A stretch of DNA of 64,000 nt from an uncultured Bacteroidales bacterium (GTDB lineage: Bacteria; Bacteroidota; Bacteroidia; Bacteroidales; Muribaculaceae), in assembly GCA_902776955.1 (NCBI GenBank), contig CACYSG010000002.1, positions 38,736 to 102,735 on the forward strand. Reading direction: 5' to 3'. The position numbers were made by a program, and so were the translations under genes. Under the pieces are notes generated by a model. The model worked only from the letters and a program-made list of their open reading frames with translations. It did no database searches and was not told where the DNA came from. Each line of letters opens with the position of its first letter. The first letter of the stretch is position 1. Shown in pieces: positions 1-7,798 of the stretch.

Positions 1-1
1 A

Positions 2-361
2 CTCGGTAAGATAGATGATGACGTCTATACCGTCACCATAAGAACTTTGAATAGTGATTTGTCTGATGTCGAACGGGAGTTACTGAATTGCTCTCAGGAT
101 TTATCGAACCTAGCCGAGTTCGTTGATGATGTGATTGAAACTTGCTGTAAATTAGGTACTTTGTGGAGGGATGGCGACTTTGATTTCAGGCAAAAATTGC
201 AAATATTGGTCTATCCTGATGGAATCTACTTTGACAAGAAAAATGGGGGATATCGAACCGAAAATGAGAACGAGGTATTCGGTATATTTCGCAGAATATC
301 AAGTGATTATAAAGAAAAAACGACAAGCGAAATTTCCGCTTGTCGCCTTGAGTCGGGGTGA
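2..361 (+). CDS. Serine site-specific recombinase, C-terminal end only (5' part outside window)
   Basis: The frame is open from the first bases, so only about 119 C-terminal residues are visible; the catalytic resolvase domain would lie to the left. The pattern LWRDGDF, RQKLQ, VYPDGI, GGYRTEN resembles the tail of large Bacteroidetes serine recombinases, which integrate or invert DNA (family knowledge; assignment is inference from this short tail). The last dozen or so codons are made of the stem of the neighbouring tRNA terminator and the stop codon overlaps the 3' end of tRNA-Pro. That suggests the frame continues from element DNA into host DNA. It could instead belong to an invertible region rather than an integrated element. 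Confidence 0.6.
   Translation, partial: LGKIDDDVYTVTIRTLNSDLSDVERELLNCSQDLSNLAEFVDDVIETCCKLGTLWRDGDFDFRQKLQILVYPDGIYFDKKNGGYRTENENEVFGIFRRISSDYKEKTTSEISACRLESG
315..345 (-). terminator. Intrinsic terminator of tRNA-Pro
   Basis: Perfect 9-bp stem (321-329 with 337-345) and 7-base loop, followed on the minus strand by six T residues. It lies just downstream of tRNA-Pro and inside the recombinase reading frame of the other strand. Confidence 0.8.
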
Positions 362-426
362 GAGGACTCGAACTTCCGACCTCCACGTCCCGAACGTGGC
401 GCGCTAACCAACTGTGCTACACCCCG
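353..426 (-). tRNA. tRNA-Pro (anticodon CGG)
   Basis: The minus strand folds as a full cloverleaf. The acceptor stem is CGGGGTG with CACCCCG, the anticodon stem CCACG/CGTGG encloses loop TTCGGGA, and the T arm contains TTCGAGT. The anticodon CGG reads CCG (proline). CCA is not encoded at the 3' end. A canonical Bacteroidales promoter lies upstream and a terminator downstream. The recombinase stop codon overlaps the last bases. Confidence 0.93.
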
Positions 427-442
427 AGACTCTTTTAGCGGT

Positions 443-476
443 GCAAAGATACAGCAAATTTTTGAATTAAAGCAAG
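443..476 (-). promoter_or_regulatory. Promoter of tRNA-Pro
   Basis: Minus strand shows TATCTTTGC (443-451), matching the Bacteroidetes -7 consensus TAnnTTTG, with a TTG element about 20 bases upstream (472-476). It sits 17 bases before the tRNA. Confidence 0.85.
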
Positions 477-497
477 TTTTTGTCAAAAATATTTAGT

Positions 498-530
498 TTT
501 CGTCCAAAAGAACCGTCCCTTTGGACGAAA
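498..530 (-). terminator. Hairpin after polA, likely terminator, with a repeat-family loop
   Basis: Perfect 11-bp stem (498-508 with 520-530) starting four bases after the polA stop. The 11-base loop contains AGAACCGTCCC, which recurs in the large hairpin at 43326-43383. T-rich sequence follows on the minus strand. It may act both as terminator and as a dispersed palindromic repeat. Confidence 0.65.
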
Positions 531-533
531 GGG

Positions 534-3395
534 TTAGTGGGCGTCGAGCCAGTTGGAGGCGGCGCCGTGGCTGGCGGTGAGTCGTACGTTGCCCTGGTAA
601 ACGCTTTCCATCTCGTGGATGACGATGCGCTGGACGCGGTCGAGTTCGCTGGGGATGACGTCAAAGTTGAGTTCGTCGTGCACTTGCAGAATCATTGACG
701 AACGGATGCCTTCGTCCTTGAAGCGGCGGTAGATGCGCACCATGGCGAGCTTGATGACATCGGCGGCGGTGCCCTGAATGGGGGCGTTGATGGCATTGCG
801 CTCGTTGAATCCCCTGACCACCGCGTTGCGCGAGTTGATGTCGGGCAGCATGCGACGACGGCCGTAGAGCGTGGTGACATAACCTTTCTCGCGGGCTTGG
901 GCGATGCTGCGGTCGATGTAGTCACGCACCTGTGGGAAGGTGGTGTAATAACCGTCGATGAGCATCTTGGCCTCTTCGCGTGAGATATTCAGCCGCTGTG
1001 CGAGTCCGAAGGCGCTGATGCCGTACAGGATGCCGAAGTTGGCCGTCTTGGCCTTGCGGCGCTCGTCGCCGGTGACCTGTTCGAGGGGCTTGTGGTAGAT
1101 GCGGGCTGCGGTGATGGCGTGGATGTCGTGACCGTGGGCAAAGGCGTCAAGCATTGTCTTGTCGTGGCTCAGGTCGGCGACCAGTCGCAGTTCAATCTGG
1201 GAATAATCGGCGCTGAAGAACACGTTGCCGTCGGCAGGGATGAACGCGCGTCGGATTTCCTTTCCGTCATCGGTGCGCACGGGGATGTTCTGCAGGTTGG
1301 GATTGGTCGATGACAGGCGCCCGGTGGCGGTGACGGTTTGGTTATAGGTGGTGTGGATGCGGCCGGTATGGGGGTTGATGAGGGCCGGCAACGCATTGAC
1401 ATAGGTTGATAACAATTTGCGTATTCTCCTGAGCTCCAATATCTTGTCGATGAGGGGGTGACGGTCGCGCAGCTTGAGCAGGATGTCCTCGGTGGTGCTG
1501 TATTGGCCCGTCTTGGTCTTCTTGGCCTTGGGGTCGATTTTGAGGTAGTCGAACAGCACCTCGCCCACCTGGGCCGGCGAAGCCGTGTTGAAGGGGATTC
1601 CTGCCAGTTCATGGCACTCGGTTTCCAGGCGGTTCATCTGGTCGGTTAGTGTGGCCGAGTAGTCCTTGAGGGCCTTGACGTCGATGCGTGCGCCTGCCAG
1701 TTCCATGCTGGCGAGCACCTCGATGAGCGGCAGCTCAATCTCGGTCAATAACTTGTCCAGACCCTGCTGCTTAAGGGACTTGTCGAGCACGTCGGGAAGC
1801 TGGAAGGTCAGGTCGGCGGCTTCACAGAGCAGTTGGGTGAGTTCGTCGACGGGAAACAGGGACTGTTCCTTGGGCGCTTTGCGTCCCTTGGTTCCCAGCA
1901 CGGTCTCGGGGTTGATGGCGGTGTACTGCATCAGCTCATAGGCCATCTCGGCAGTGCCGTGACTGCGTTCGGGTTGCAGCAGGTAGTGGGCGACCGCTGT
2001 GTCGTAGTAGGGAGCGGTGAACTGAATGCCGTGTTGGTTCAGGGTGACGATGGTGCGCTTGATATCGCTGCTGACGATGCACGCCTTGCCGCCGAAGAGC
2101 GGCGCCAGCGCCTGAAGCATGTCCTGCTTGTCGTCGCAATAAACGAGTGTGGCCTCGTGAGCCCGTGCGCACAGGGCCATGCCGATAATCTTCATCTGCA
2201 TGGCGCTCTCACCCGACCCGAGCAGGGCAACGGCGACCCGGCTGTGTTTCCTCAGTTCACCGGCCAGCCTGGCGGCGTCGGCGGGTGTGGTGATGATATG
2301 GTATTTATGGTCAACGTCGTTCAGCGAGCGGATGGCAGGAGCCGCCGTCGATGCGGGCGCCTGTTCGGGCTCGTCGAGGTCGAACAGCGACAATTGCTTG
2401 CCGGGCTGGGCGAGCTGGGTTGATTGGGCAGATTGGACGGATTGGACGGATTGGACGGATTGGACGGATTGGGCCGATTGGGAGGGTTGGGTGGCAACCG
2501 TTTTGTCAAGGCCCGCGTTGGCCTCGCCGCCCACGATGAGGCGTTGGGTGAGGGTGCGGAACTCCAGTTCGCCGAACACGCGCTGCAGGGCTTCCATATC
2601 GACGGGTTCACGCTGCAGGGCGTCGGCATCGAGGGTGACGGGCACATCGGTGATGATGGTCGCGAGCCACTTCGACAGGCGTATTTGCTCGGCGTTCTCC
2701 TCGACACGTTGTTTCTGTGCCCCCTTGAGTTCGTCGGTGTGTTCCAGCAGGTTTTCGATCGATCCGTATTGCTGGATGAGTTTCTCGGCGGTTTTGGGTC
2801 CTACTCCCGGACATCCGGGGATGTTGTCGGCCGTGTCGCCCATCAGTCCCAGGATGTCGATGAGCTGGGTGGGAGATTGGATGCCGTACTTGTCATTGAC
2901 CTCCTCGACGCCCAGGATTTCGTTCTTTCCAGGGTTGAAAACCTTGATGTTAGGTGTCACAAGCTGGCCGAAATCCTTGTCTCCCGTGACCATATAGGTA
3001 AAGAATCCCTGCTGCTCGGCCTGGTGGGAGAGGGTGCCGATGACGTCGTCGGCCTCATAGCCCTCGACTTCAAAGATGGGTATGCGGTAGGCCTTGAGGA
3101 TGCGCTTGATGTAGGGCACCGCCACGAGGATGCCCTCGGGCGTCTTCTCGCGGTTGGCCTTATAGGGCTCGTAGCTCTTGTGCCTGAAGGTGTTACCTCC
3201 TGGCGGGTCAAAGCAGACGGCGATGTGTGACGGTCGTTCCCGCTTGAGCAGATCCTGCAGGGTATTGACAAAGCCGAATACCGCCGACGTGTCGATGCCG
3301 GTGGATGTGATGCGCGGGCTGCGAATCATGGCGTAGAAAGCCCTGAAGATGAGCGCATAGGCGTCAAGCAGCAAAAGTTTCTTGGTGGGTTCCAT
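534..3395 (-). CDS. polA: DNA polymerase I
   Basis: 953 residues with the three Pol I domains in order. The 5'-nuclease (1-290) has EADDVIG at 114-120 and the TADNIPG and GVGPKTA motifs. A degraded 3'-5' exonuclease domain follows (about 365-545). The polymerase has motif A DYSQIELR (730-737), motif B with NFGILYG (786-792) and motif C VHDELNF (905-911). The proofreading DxE motif is missing (AVALLGSG near 388-395) and the last acidic exonuclease residue appears replaced (LLCEAADLT near 522-530), so proofreading is probably lost (inference). The linker at 302-330 is a QSV/QSA tripeptide repeat made by a 9-bp DNA repeat, followed by QLSLFDL (334-340), a good match to the sliding-clamp binding motif. 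Confidence 0.97.
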   Translation of the reverse strand: MEPTKKLLLLDAYALIFRAFYAMIRSPRITSTGIDTSAVFGFVNTLQDLLKRERPSHIAVCFDPPGGNTFRHKSYEPYKANREKTPEGILVAVPYIKRILKAYRIPIFEVEGYEADDVIGTLSHQAEQQGFFTYMVTGDKDFGQLVTPNIKVFNPGKNEILGVEEVNDKYGIQSPTQLIDILGLMGDTADNIPGCPGVGPKTAEKLIQQYGSIENLLEHTDELKGAQKQRVEENAEQIRLSKWLATIITDVPVTLDADALQREPVDMEALQRVFGELEFRTLTQRLIVGGEANAGLDKTVATQPSQSAQSVQSVQSVQSVQSAQSTQLAQPGKQLSLFDLDEPEQAPASTAAPAIRSLNDVDHKYHIITTPADAARLAGELRKHSRVAVALLGSGESAMQMKIIGMALCARAHEATLVYCDDKQDMLQALAPLFGGKACIVSSDIKRTIVTLNQHGIQFTAPYYDTAVAHYLLQPERSHGTAEMAYELMQYTAINPETVLGTKGRKAPKEQSLFPVDELTQLLCEAADLTFQLPDVLDKSLKQQGLDKLLTEIELPLIEVLASMELAGARIDVKALKDYSATLTDQMNRLETECHELAGIPFNTASPAQVGEVLFDYLKIDPKAKKTKTGQYSTTEDILLKLRDRHPLIDKILELRRIRKLLSTYVNALPALINPHTGRIHTTYNQTVTATGRLSSTNPNLQNIPVRTDDGKEIRRAFIPADGNVFFSADYSQIELRLVADLSHDKTMLDAFAHGHDIHAITAARIYHKPLEQVTGDERRKAKTANFGILYGISAFGLAQRLNISREEAKMLIDGYYTTFPQVRDYIDRSIAQAREKGYVTTLYGRRRMLPDINSRNAVVRGFNERNAINAPIQGTAADVIKLAMVRIYRRFKDEGIRSSMILQVHDELNFDVIPSELDRVQRIVIHEMESVYQGNVRLTASHGAASNWLDAH
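2423..2494. repeat. In-frame 9-bp tandem repeat inside polA
   Basis: Eight units of nine bases, four of them identical (ATTGGACGG on the plus strand), the rest differing by one to four bases. Nine bases preserve the polA frame and encode the QSV-type tripeptide run. The core ATTGGnC is shared with the intergenic array at 18000-18152. Confidence 0.9.
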
Positions 3396-3420
3396 AATCG
3401 GTCAATAAACGTTTAAGGCC

Positions 3421-3429
3421 ATAAAGTTA
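3421..3429 (-). promoter_or_regulatory. Probable polA promoter
   Basis: Minus strand TAACTTTAT, one base off TAnnTTTG, about 25 bases before the polA ATG. No clear -33 TTTG is visible, so this is moderate evidence. Confidence 0.45.
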
Positions 3430-3555
3430 GTCATTTTTTTCTGATTTTGGGACGTTTTGGCCTTCAGGTTTGAGTGATGAGGTACTTTTATACCGTTTTG
3501 TATTCAAAAAACATTTTTTGCTCTCAAATTTGGTGACTCTCCCAGGAATTATTGC

Positions 3556-3564
3556 TAACTTTGC
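3556..3564 (+). promoter_or_regulatory. Promoter of the polyprenyl synthase gene, nearly leaderless
   Basis: TAACTTTGC ends six bases before the ATG at 3571. With the usual distance from the -7 box to the start site, the mRNA would have almost no 5' leader. Confidence 0.7.
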
Positions 3565-3570
3565 AGTCTG

Positions 3571-4548
3571 ATGGCAGTATCGCTAGAACATATTCATTCA
3601 CAATTGCGGCCGCAGCTCGATGAGCTCAACCGCATTATCACCACGACGTTGACCAGCGGCAGCGAGTTGACGAACAATATCGTGTCCAATTATCTCAAGT
3701 GCAAGGGCAAGATGCTCAGGCCCATCGTGACGCTGTTGAGTGCCAAATTCTTTGGCGGCATCAACGAGAAGGCCCTGCAAGGAGCTGCCGCGATCGAGAT
3801 GTTGCACAACGCGTCGCTCATCCATGACGATGTCATCGACGAGGCCCAGGAGCGTCGCGGCCTGCCCACCATCAACAGCGTGTGGAGCAACCATGTGGCG
3901 GTGCTCGTTGGCGACTTCTTTGTCACCGGGGCGCTGCGCTGCGGTGTTGCCACTGGCGACGGTCGCATCCTGAGCGCGCTGGCCGACATGGGCCGTGACC
4001 TGTCCCTCGGCGAGATTGATCAGGTGGACATCGCCCGCAACCACAACATTGACGAGGCCACCTACATGGAAATCATCCGTGCCAAGACGGCTTCACTGTT
4101 TGAGTGCTGCGCCGCCGTCGGCGGATATGCCAACAACGCGCCTCAGACGGCCATCGACGAGTTGCGCCGCTATACGCGTCTGCTGGGCATCTGTTTCCAG
4201 ATCAAGGACGACACGTTTGACTACTACAACGACCCCATCATCGGCAAGCCCACGGGAAATGACTTGCGTGAGGGCAAGGTGACACTGCCCCTGATTTACG
4301 CCTTGAATCGTACCGACCTGCCCGAGCATGACGAGATGCTCGCGCTCGTCAACAAGGAGTCCCCCACGAGCGAGGACATCGACCGCCTGATCGAGTTTGC
4401 CAAGCGTGCCGGAGGTATCGATTATGCCTACGAGACGATGAAGCGCCTGCGCGACGAGGCCAACGACGTGCTCATGCCCTATTCGCCCGATGAGACTGTG
4501 GACCAGTTCAGGGAAATCTTTGATTATGTGATCGAGAGGAAGTTATAG
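3571..4548 (+). CDS. Polyprenyl diphosphate synthase (trans-isoprenyl chain elongation)
   Basis: 325 residues, the normal length for a long-chain isoprenyl synthase. It carries the first aspartate-rich motif DDVID (86-90) and the second, KDDTFD (212-217), which bind Mg and the allylic and isopentenyl diphosphates. Such enzymes make the octaprenyl or similar side chain of menaquinone; ispB-like is likely but the chain length cannot be read from sequence by eye. The ATG is fixed by the promoter directly upstream. The gene is divergent from polA and followed by rnhB 52 bases later. Its stop codon lies inside the first unit of a 9-bp repeat. Confidence 0.92.
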   Translation: MAVSLEHIHSQLRPQLDELNRIITTTLTSGSELTNNIVSNYLKCKGKMLRPIVTLLSAKFFGGINEKALQGAAAIEMLHNASLIHDDVIDEAQERRGLPTINSVWSNHVAVLVGDFFVTGALRCGVATGDGRILSALADMGRDLSLGEIDQVDIARNHNIDEATYMEIIRAKTASLFECCAAVGGYANNAPQTAIDELRRYTRLLGICFQIKDDTFDYYNDPIIGKPTGNDLREGKVTLPLIYALNRTDLPEHDEMLALVNKESPTSEDIDRLIEFAKRAGGIDYAYETMKRLRDEANDVLMPYSPDETVDQFREIFDYVIERKL

Positions 4549-4586
4549 TAACTATAGTGTTTATAGTAACTATAGTGACTATAGTG
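4542..4586. repeat. 9-bp tandem repeat between the polyprenyl synthase gene and rnhB
   Basis: Five units of nine bases (ACTATAGTG and close variants). The first unit overlaps the upstream stop codon and the array ends 14 bases before the rnhB start. Confidence 0.85.
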
Positions 4587-4600
4587 ATTTCAAGACTGCC

Positions 4601-5209
4601 ATGTTGCAACCTTATTTGATAGCGGGACGCGTCGAGGCTGGCTGTGACGAGGCTGGCCGTGGATGCCTTGCCGGGCCCGTGACGGCAGCGGCGGTTATCC
4701 TGCCCCCCGACTTCCACAACGGCCTGATTAACGACAGCAAACAGTTGACCGAGCGCCAGCGCGAGCAGCTGCGGCCCGTCATCGAGCGCGAGGCTGTGGC
4801 CTGGGCCGTGGCGATGGTCTCACCCCAGGAGATTGACCGCATCAATATCCTGCGGGCGTCGATTGCCGCGATGCACCGCGCCCTCGACCAACTGGCCGTT
4901 CGTCCTGAGGGCATTCTCGTTGACGGCAACCGCTTTTTTCCTTATCACGACATTCCACACACTACCATTATCAAGGGCGACGGCAAGATGCTGAGCATCG
5001 CCGCGGCATCGATCTTGGCCAAGACTCACCGTGACGAGTTCATGCGTCGGCTTGACGAGGAGTATCCCCAGTATGGCTGGGCACGCAACAAGGGGTATCC
5101 CACGCCCGACCATCGCGCCTGCATCGCCCGTTACGGCATCACGCCGCATCATCGCCGCACATTCCAATTGTTACCGCAGCCGACCCTGTTTGACGACCTC
5201 ACCGAATGA
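4601..5209 (+). CDS. rnhB: Ribonuclease HII
   Basis: 202 residues, typical of RNase HII. The N-terminus has the catalytic DEAGRG motif (16-21) followed by LAGPV. NDSKQLT and [16 protein letters not shown] are further family signatures. The enzyme cuts RNA in RNA-DNA hybrids and removes single ribonucleotides from DNA. It is probably co-transcribed with the polyprenyl synthase gene, since no separate promoter is seen in the 52-base gap, which is a repeat array. No odd features in the protein itself. Confidence 0.96.
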   Translation: MLQPYLIAGRVEAGCDEAGRGCLAGPVTAAAVILPPDFHNGLINDSKQLTERQREQLRPVIEREAVAWAVAMVSPQEIDRINILRASIAAMHRALDQLAVRPEGILVDGNRFFPYHDIPHTTIIKGDGKMLSIAAASILAKTHRDEFMRRLDEEYPQYGWARNKGYPTPDHRACIARYGITPHHRRTFQLLPQPTLFDDLTE

Positions 5210-5230
5210 GGTGAAACGGGGGGGGCTTTG

Positions 5231-5296
5231 TCGGGCGGGGTCGGACGGGGTCGGACGGTGTCGGACGGTGTCGGACGGGGTCGGACATTGTCGGAC
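5231..5296. repeat. 10-bp tandem repeat after rnhB
   Basis: About 6.6 units of ten bases based on TCGGACGGGG, beginning 21 bases after the rnhB stop. It is followed by a T-rich run that could help end rnhB transcription. Confidence 0.85.
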
Positions 5297-5335
5297 TTTT
5301 TTCCTTTTTCTTGTTATTTGGGAGTGGGTTGTTGC

Positions 5336-5376
5336 CAAAAAAAATGGGGGCAGGTGCCCTTGCGGGTCCTGTCCCC
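5336..5376 (-). terminator. Terminator downstream of the dockerin protein gene
   Basis: GC-rich 9-bp stem (GGGGGCAGG pairing with CCTGTCCCC) with a further inner stem, followed on the minus strand by about nine T residues. It lies 48 bases after the stop of the gene at 5425. Confidence 0.85.
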
Positions 5377-5424
5377 ATAATGGGATGAAAAATTATCTGT
5401 TTTCTAATTTCTCACTTTCTGGAA

Positions 5425-7563
5425 TTAGCTGTTCTGAACCTTGGTGATCAGCAGGGTAACGTCGGTAACGTTGATAATACCGTCGCCGTTCATGTCGGCA
5501 TTGGCAGTGTTGATGGTGCTGTAGTTGTCGTTCAGAACGGCATTGATCAGCATGGTAACATCGGTGATGTTAACTACATCGTCGTTGTTCACGTCGCCAA
5601 TGTTGATCACGGGCTCGTCACCCTTCACCTTGAAGATGTAAGCGGGAGTCTGGATTGAGCTATCCTCGTTGTAGCAGTTGAACAGAGGAGAGGGAACGTC
5701 ACTCTGCATATTGATGTTGAAACGCAGGTAGTTGCGCTGGGTTGCACCAACGAAGACGATGGTAGCGGCAGCACTGTCGGGATCGATCGTGATAGCAGCG
5801 ATGGAGAGGCTGTCGATCTCGGCCTGAGCCCTGAGGTAGTTCTTGGGAGTTGCCAGATTTGCGCCGGCGGCATAGAGGTAACCCTCGTTAGCCTTCATAG
5901 CCCAATTCTCATCCTGAGCCTCGAGCGTGATGACGTTGGCGGCATCGGTGGTGATGGTCAGATCCTCGGCGATGGTTACATTAACAGTACCGAAGTTGTT
6001 GGGCTTGGCAGCGCCCATAGCATAGGCATCACCGGCAACGCCAGCGCTCACGAGGATGATCATGTCACCATCGGCGAGTTCGGCAGCATCGGTAACGAGA
6101 GCGAAGGTGCGCTCAACGGCGGGCTCAACCTTGGTGTAGGTTGCGGAAACCTCCTCGCTGTTCACGCCACTGATGGTAGCGTAAGCCTTAACAGTAGTGG
6201 TCTCCTCTACAGTGAAGGGAGCAGTGTACTCCTGGAAGTCGCCATCATTGAGGGCGTAGTAAACGGTTGCGCCTTCCTCGTTGTTGGTGATCACAACCTC
6301 GTAGTTGTCGGTAAAGGTGGTGCTTGCGGGCAGGGTGGGAGCGGCGCAAGTGATGATGGGCTGGCCACCAGCAAGGGTGATGTTGATGGGCAGGAGTTGC
6401 AGACCATTGTAGTAGCCTACCATAGCCTCGATGTCATAGGTGTTGCCCTCGAGGTCGGTGGGATAGGTGATGTTGAACTGGTTGTAGATGGCCAGGCCAT
6501 CGGCGGTGTAGAGGTACTTGGCATCCTCGCCAGCTACCAGGCTCACACCCTTGAGGAGGATGCGCTGGTGCATCTTGGAAGCGTCGATCTCGGCCTCGGT
6601 GTACTCGGTGGCAGTCATCTCAACAAGGGCATCCTCGGTAACACCCACGTTGTTGGGGAACTGGAACTCGCTCATACCGTGGAACAGGGTGAACTGTGCA
6701 TCCCACTCCTCGGCCAGGGTAGCGCCTTCAACAACGGCATCGGAAACCTGGTTGCCAAAGATCAAACCGTAACCGGTCTCGTCCTGGATCCAGATGCGGC
6801 CGCCATTGCGATAGGTCACAACGGGGTTGCCGTAGAAAATGAAGTAGGTAGCACTATCCAGAGCATTAGCCTGTGCGACGGTGCTCACCTCTTCCATACG
6901 GTAGTAGTTGGCGTGAACCTCGTTGCTCTCGGCTTCACCCTTAACGGCCTTGGCATAGATGGTGCTGGTCGCGTAGATGGGGAAGGCAGCGGTGTAAGCC
7001 TGATAATCACCATCGTTGATGCGATAGAGGATGCTGGCATTCTCGTCAGCGCAGGTCAGCGTGATGGTCTGGCTACCGATGAACTTGGTGTTGTTCTCGG
7101 GATCAAACACGGGAGCGTCAATGTGCTCAGAGCCGCCGTCATCGATGGTAAAGACGATCTTAGTGCAGCGAATCTGCTTGGTGGTTGTGAATTGAACAGT
7201 GGTAGCCTCACCGGTCCAAGTGCCTTTAGAGCCATCAGTGGTGTAGGTGCCCACGGTGTAGGTGCTGTTGCCAGGACCATAGTTGTTGGTACCGGTAGCG
7301 GTGCAAGTGATCTCAATCTTGGTGATGTTACCAACGGTTGAGGTGATGGTTGCTGTCGAGCCGGCATAGAAGCGATAGTTGTCGGTTCTGCCAAACGCAG
7401 CATCGTCACAGGCGACGGTAATGCCACCGCTCGTCATCTCATCAGGTGTGGTGTTGCCACTGGTCGTACCTGCGGGATCACCAGGAGTGAAGGTTACAGT
7501 GGTCTCGGCCCAAGCCGACATGGTCAGCAGGGCTAACGTGAGGAGAGAAAATAATTTCTTCAT
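5425..7563 (-). CDS. Secreted multidomain protein with C-terminal dockerin
   Basis: 712 residues with an N-terminal signal peptide (first about 19 residues, ending SAWA). Two copies of a chitobiase/beta-hexosaminidase C-terminal-like fold are visible (PVFDPENNTKFIG near 150 and PTLPASTTFTDNY near 410), each with the ILYRINDGDYQAY-type pattern. Between them is an OB-like domain (RIWIQDETGYGLIFG). A domain starting FALVTDAAELADGDMIILV follows. The last about 57 residues form two dockerin repeats (GDVNNDDVVNITDV and ADMNGDGIINVTDV) with Ca-binding residues. Dockerins bind cohesins in cellulosomes, but no cohesin is seen here. No enzyme domain is recognised; an adhesive or glycan-related role is a guess. 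Confidence 0.8.
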   Translation of the reverse strand: MKKLFSLLTLALLTMSAWAETTVTFTPGDPAGTTSGNTTPDEMTSGGITVACDDAAFGRTDNYRFYAGSTATITSTVGNITKIEITCTATGTNNYGPGNSTYTVGTYTTDGSKGTWTGEATTVQFTTTKQIRCTKIVFTIDDGGSEHIDAPVFDPENNTKFIGSQTITLTCADENASILYRINDGDYQAYTAAFPIYATSTIYAKAVKGEAESNEVHANYYRMEEVSTVAQANALDSATYFIFYGNPVVTYRNGGRIWIQDETGYGLIFGNQVSDAVVEGATLAEEWDAQFTLFHGMSEFQFPNNVGVTEDALVEMTATEYTEAEIDASKMHQRILLKGVSLVAGEDAKYLYTADGLAIYNQFNITYPTDLEGNTYDIEAMVGYYNGLQLLPINITLAGGQPIITCAAPTLPASTTFTDNYEVVITNNEEGATVYYALNDGDFQEYTAPFTVEETTTVKAYATISGVNSEEVSATYTKVEPAVERTFALVTDAAELADGDMIILVSAGVAGDAYAMGAAKPNNFGTVNVTIAEDLTITTDAANVITLEAQDENWAMKANEGYLYAAGANLATPKNYLRAQAEIDSLSIAAITIDPDSAAATIVFVGATQRNYLRFNINMQSDVPSPLFNCYNEDSSIQTPAYIFKVKGDEPVINIGDVNNDDVVNITDVTMLINAVLNDNYSTINTANADMNGDGIINVTDVTLLITKVQNS

Positions 7564-7657
7564 AAAAACGTTGAAATGAATGAGTTAATGAAATATGTTA
7601 ATAAACAAAAAAATGTTCATTTTGAGCGCTTTATGTTAGCGAGGTCCGTTTCACGCC

Positions 7658-7666
7658 GCAAAGGTA
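7658..7666 (-). promoter_or_regulatory. Promoter of the dockerin protein gene
   Basis: Minus strand TACCTTTGC with a TTG element 20 bases further upstream. Predicted leader about 90 bases. Confidence 0.75.
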
Positions 7667-7715
7667 GTGACATTTGGCGAAATGTGCAACAGTTTGGCTT
7701 GTTTTCTTGTTTCTT

Positions 7716-7755
7716 AAAAAAATAGGGGAGGCTACTCGCTGATGCGGGTAGCCTC
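7716..7755 (-). terminator. Terminator after the 937-residue secreted protein gene
   Basis: 12-bp stem (7728-7739 with 7744-7755, one wobble pair) and 4-base loop, followed on the minus strand by a run of seven T residues. Confidence 0.9.
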
Positions 7756-7798
7756 TCTGGTGGTTTCCGGTCGCTAGCGGTTAGCGCCGTTCAGGTGG

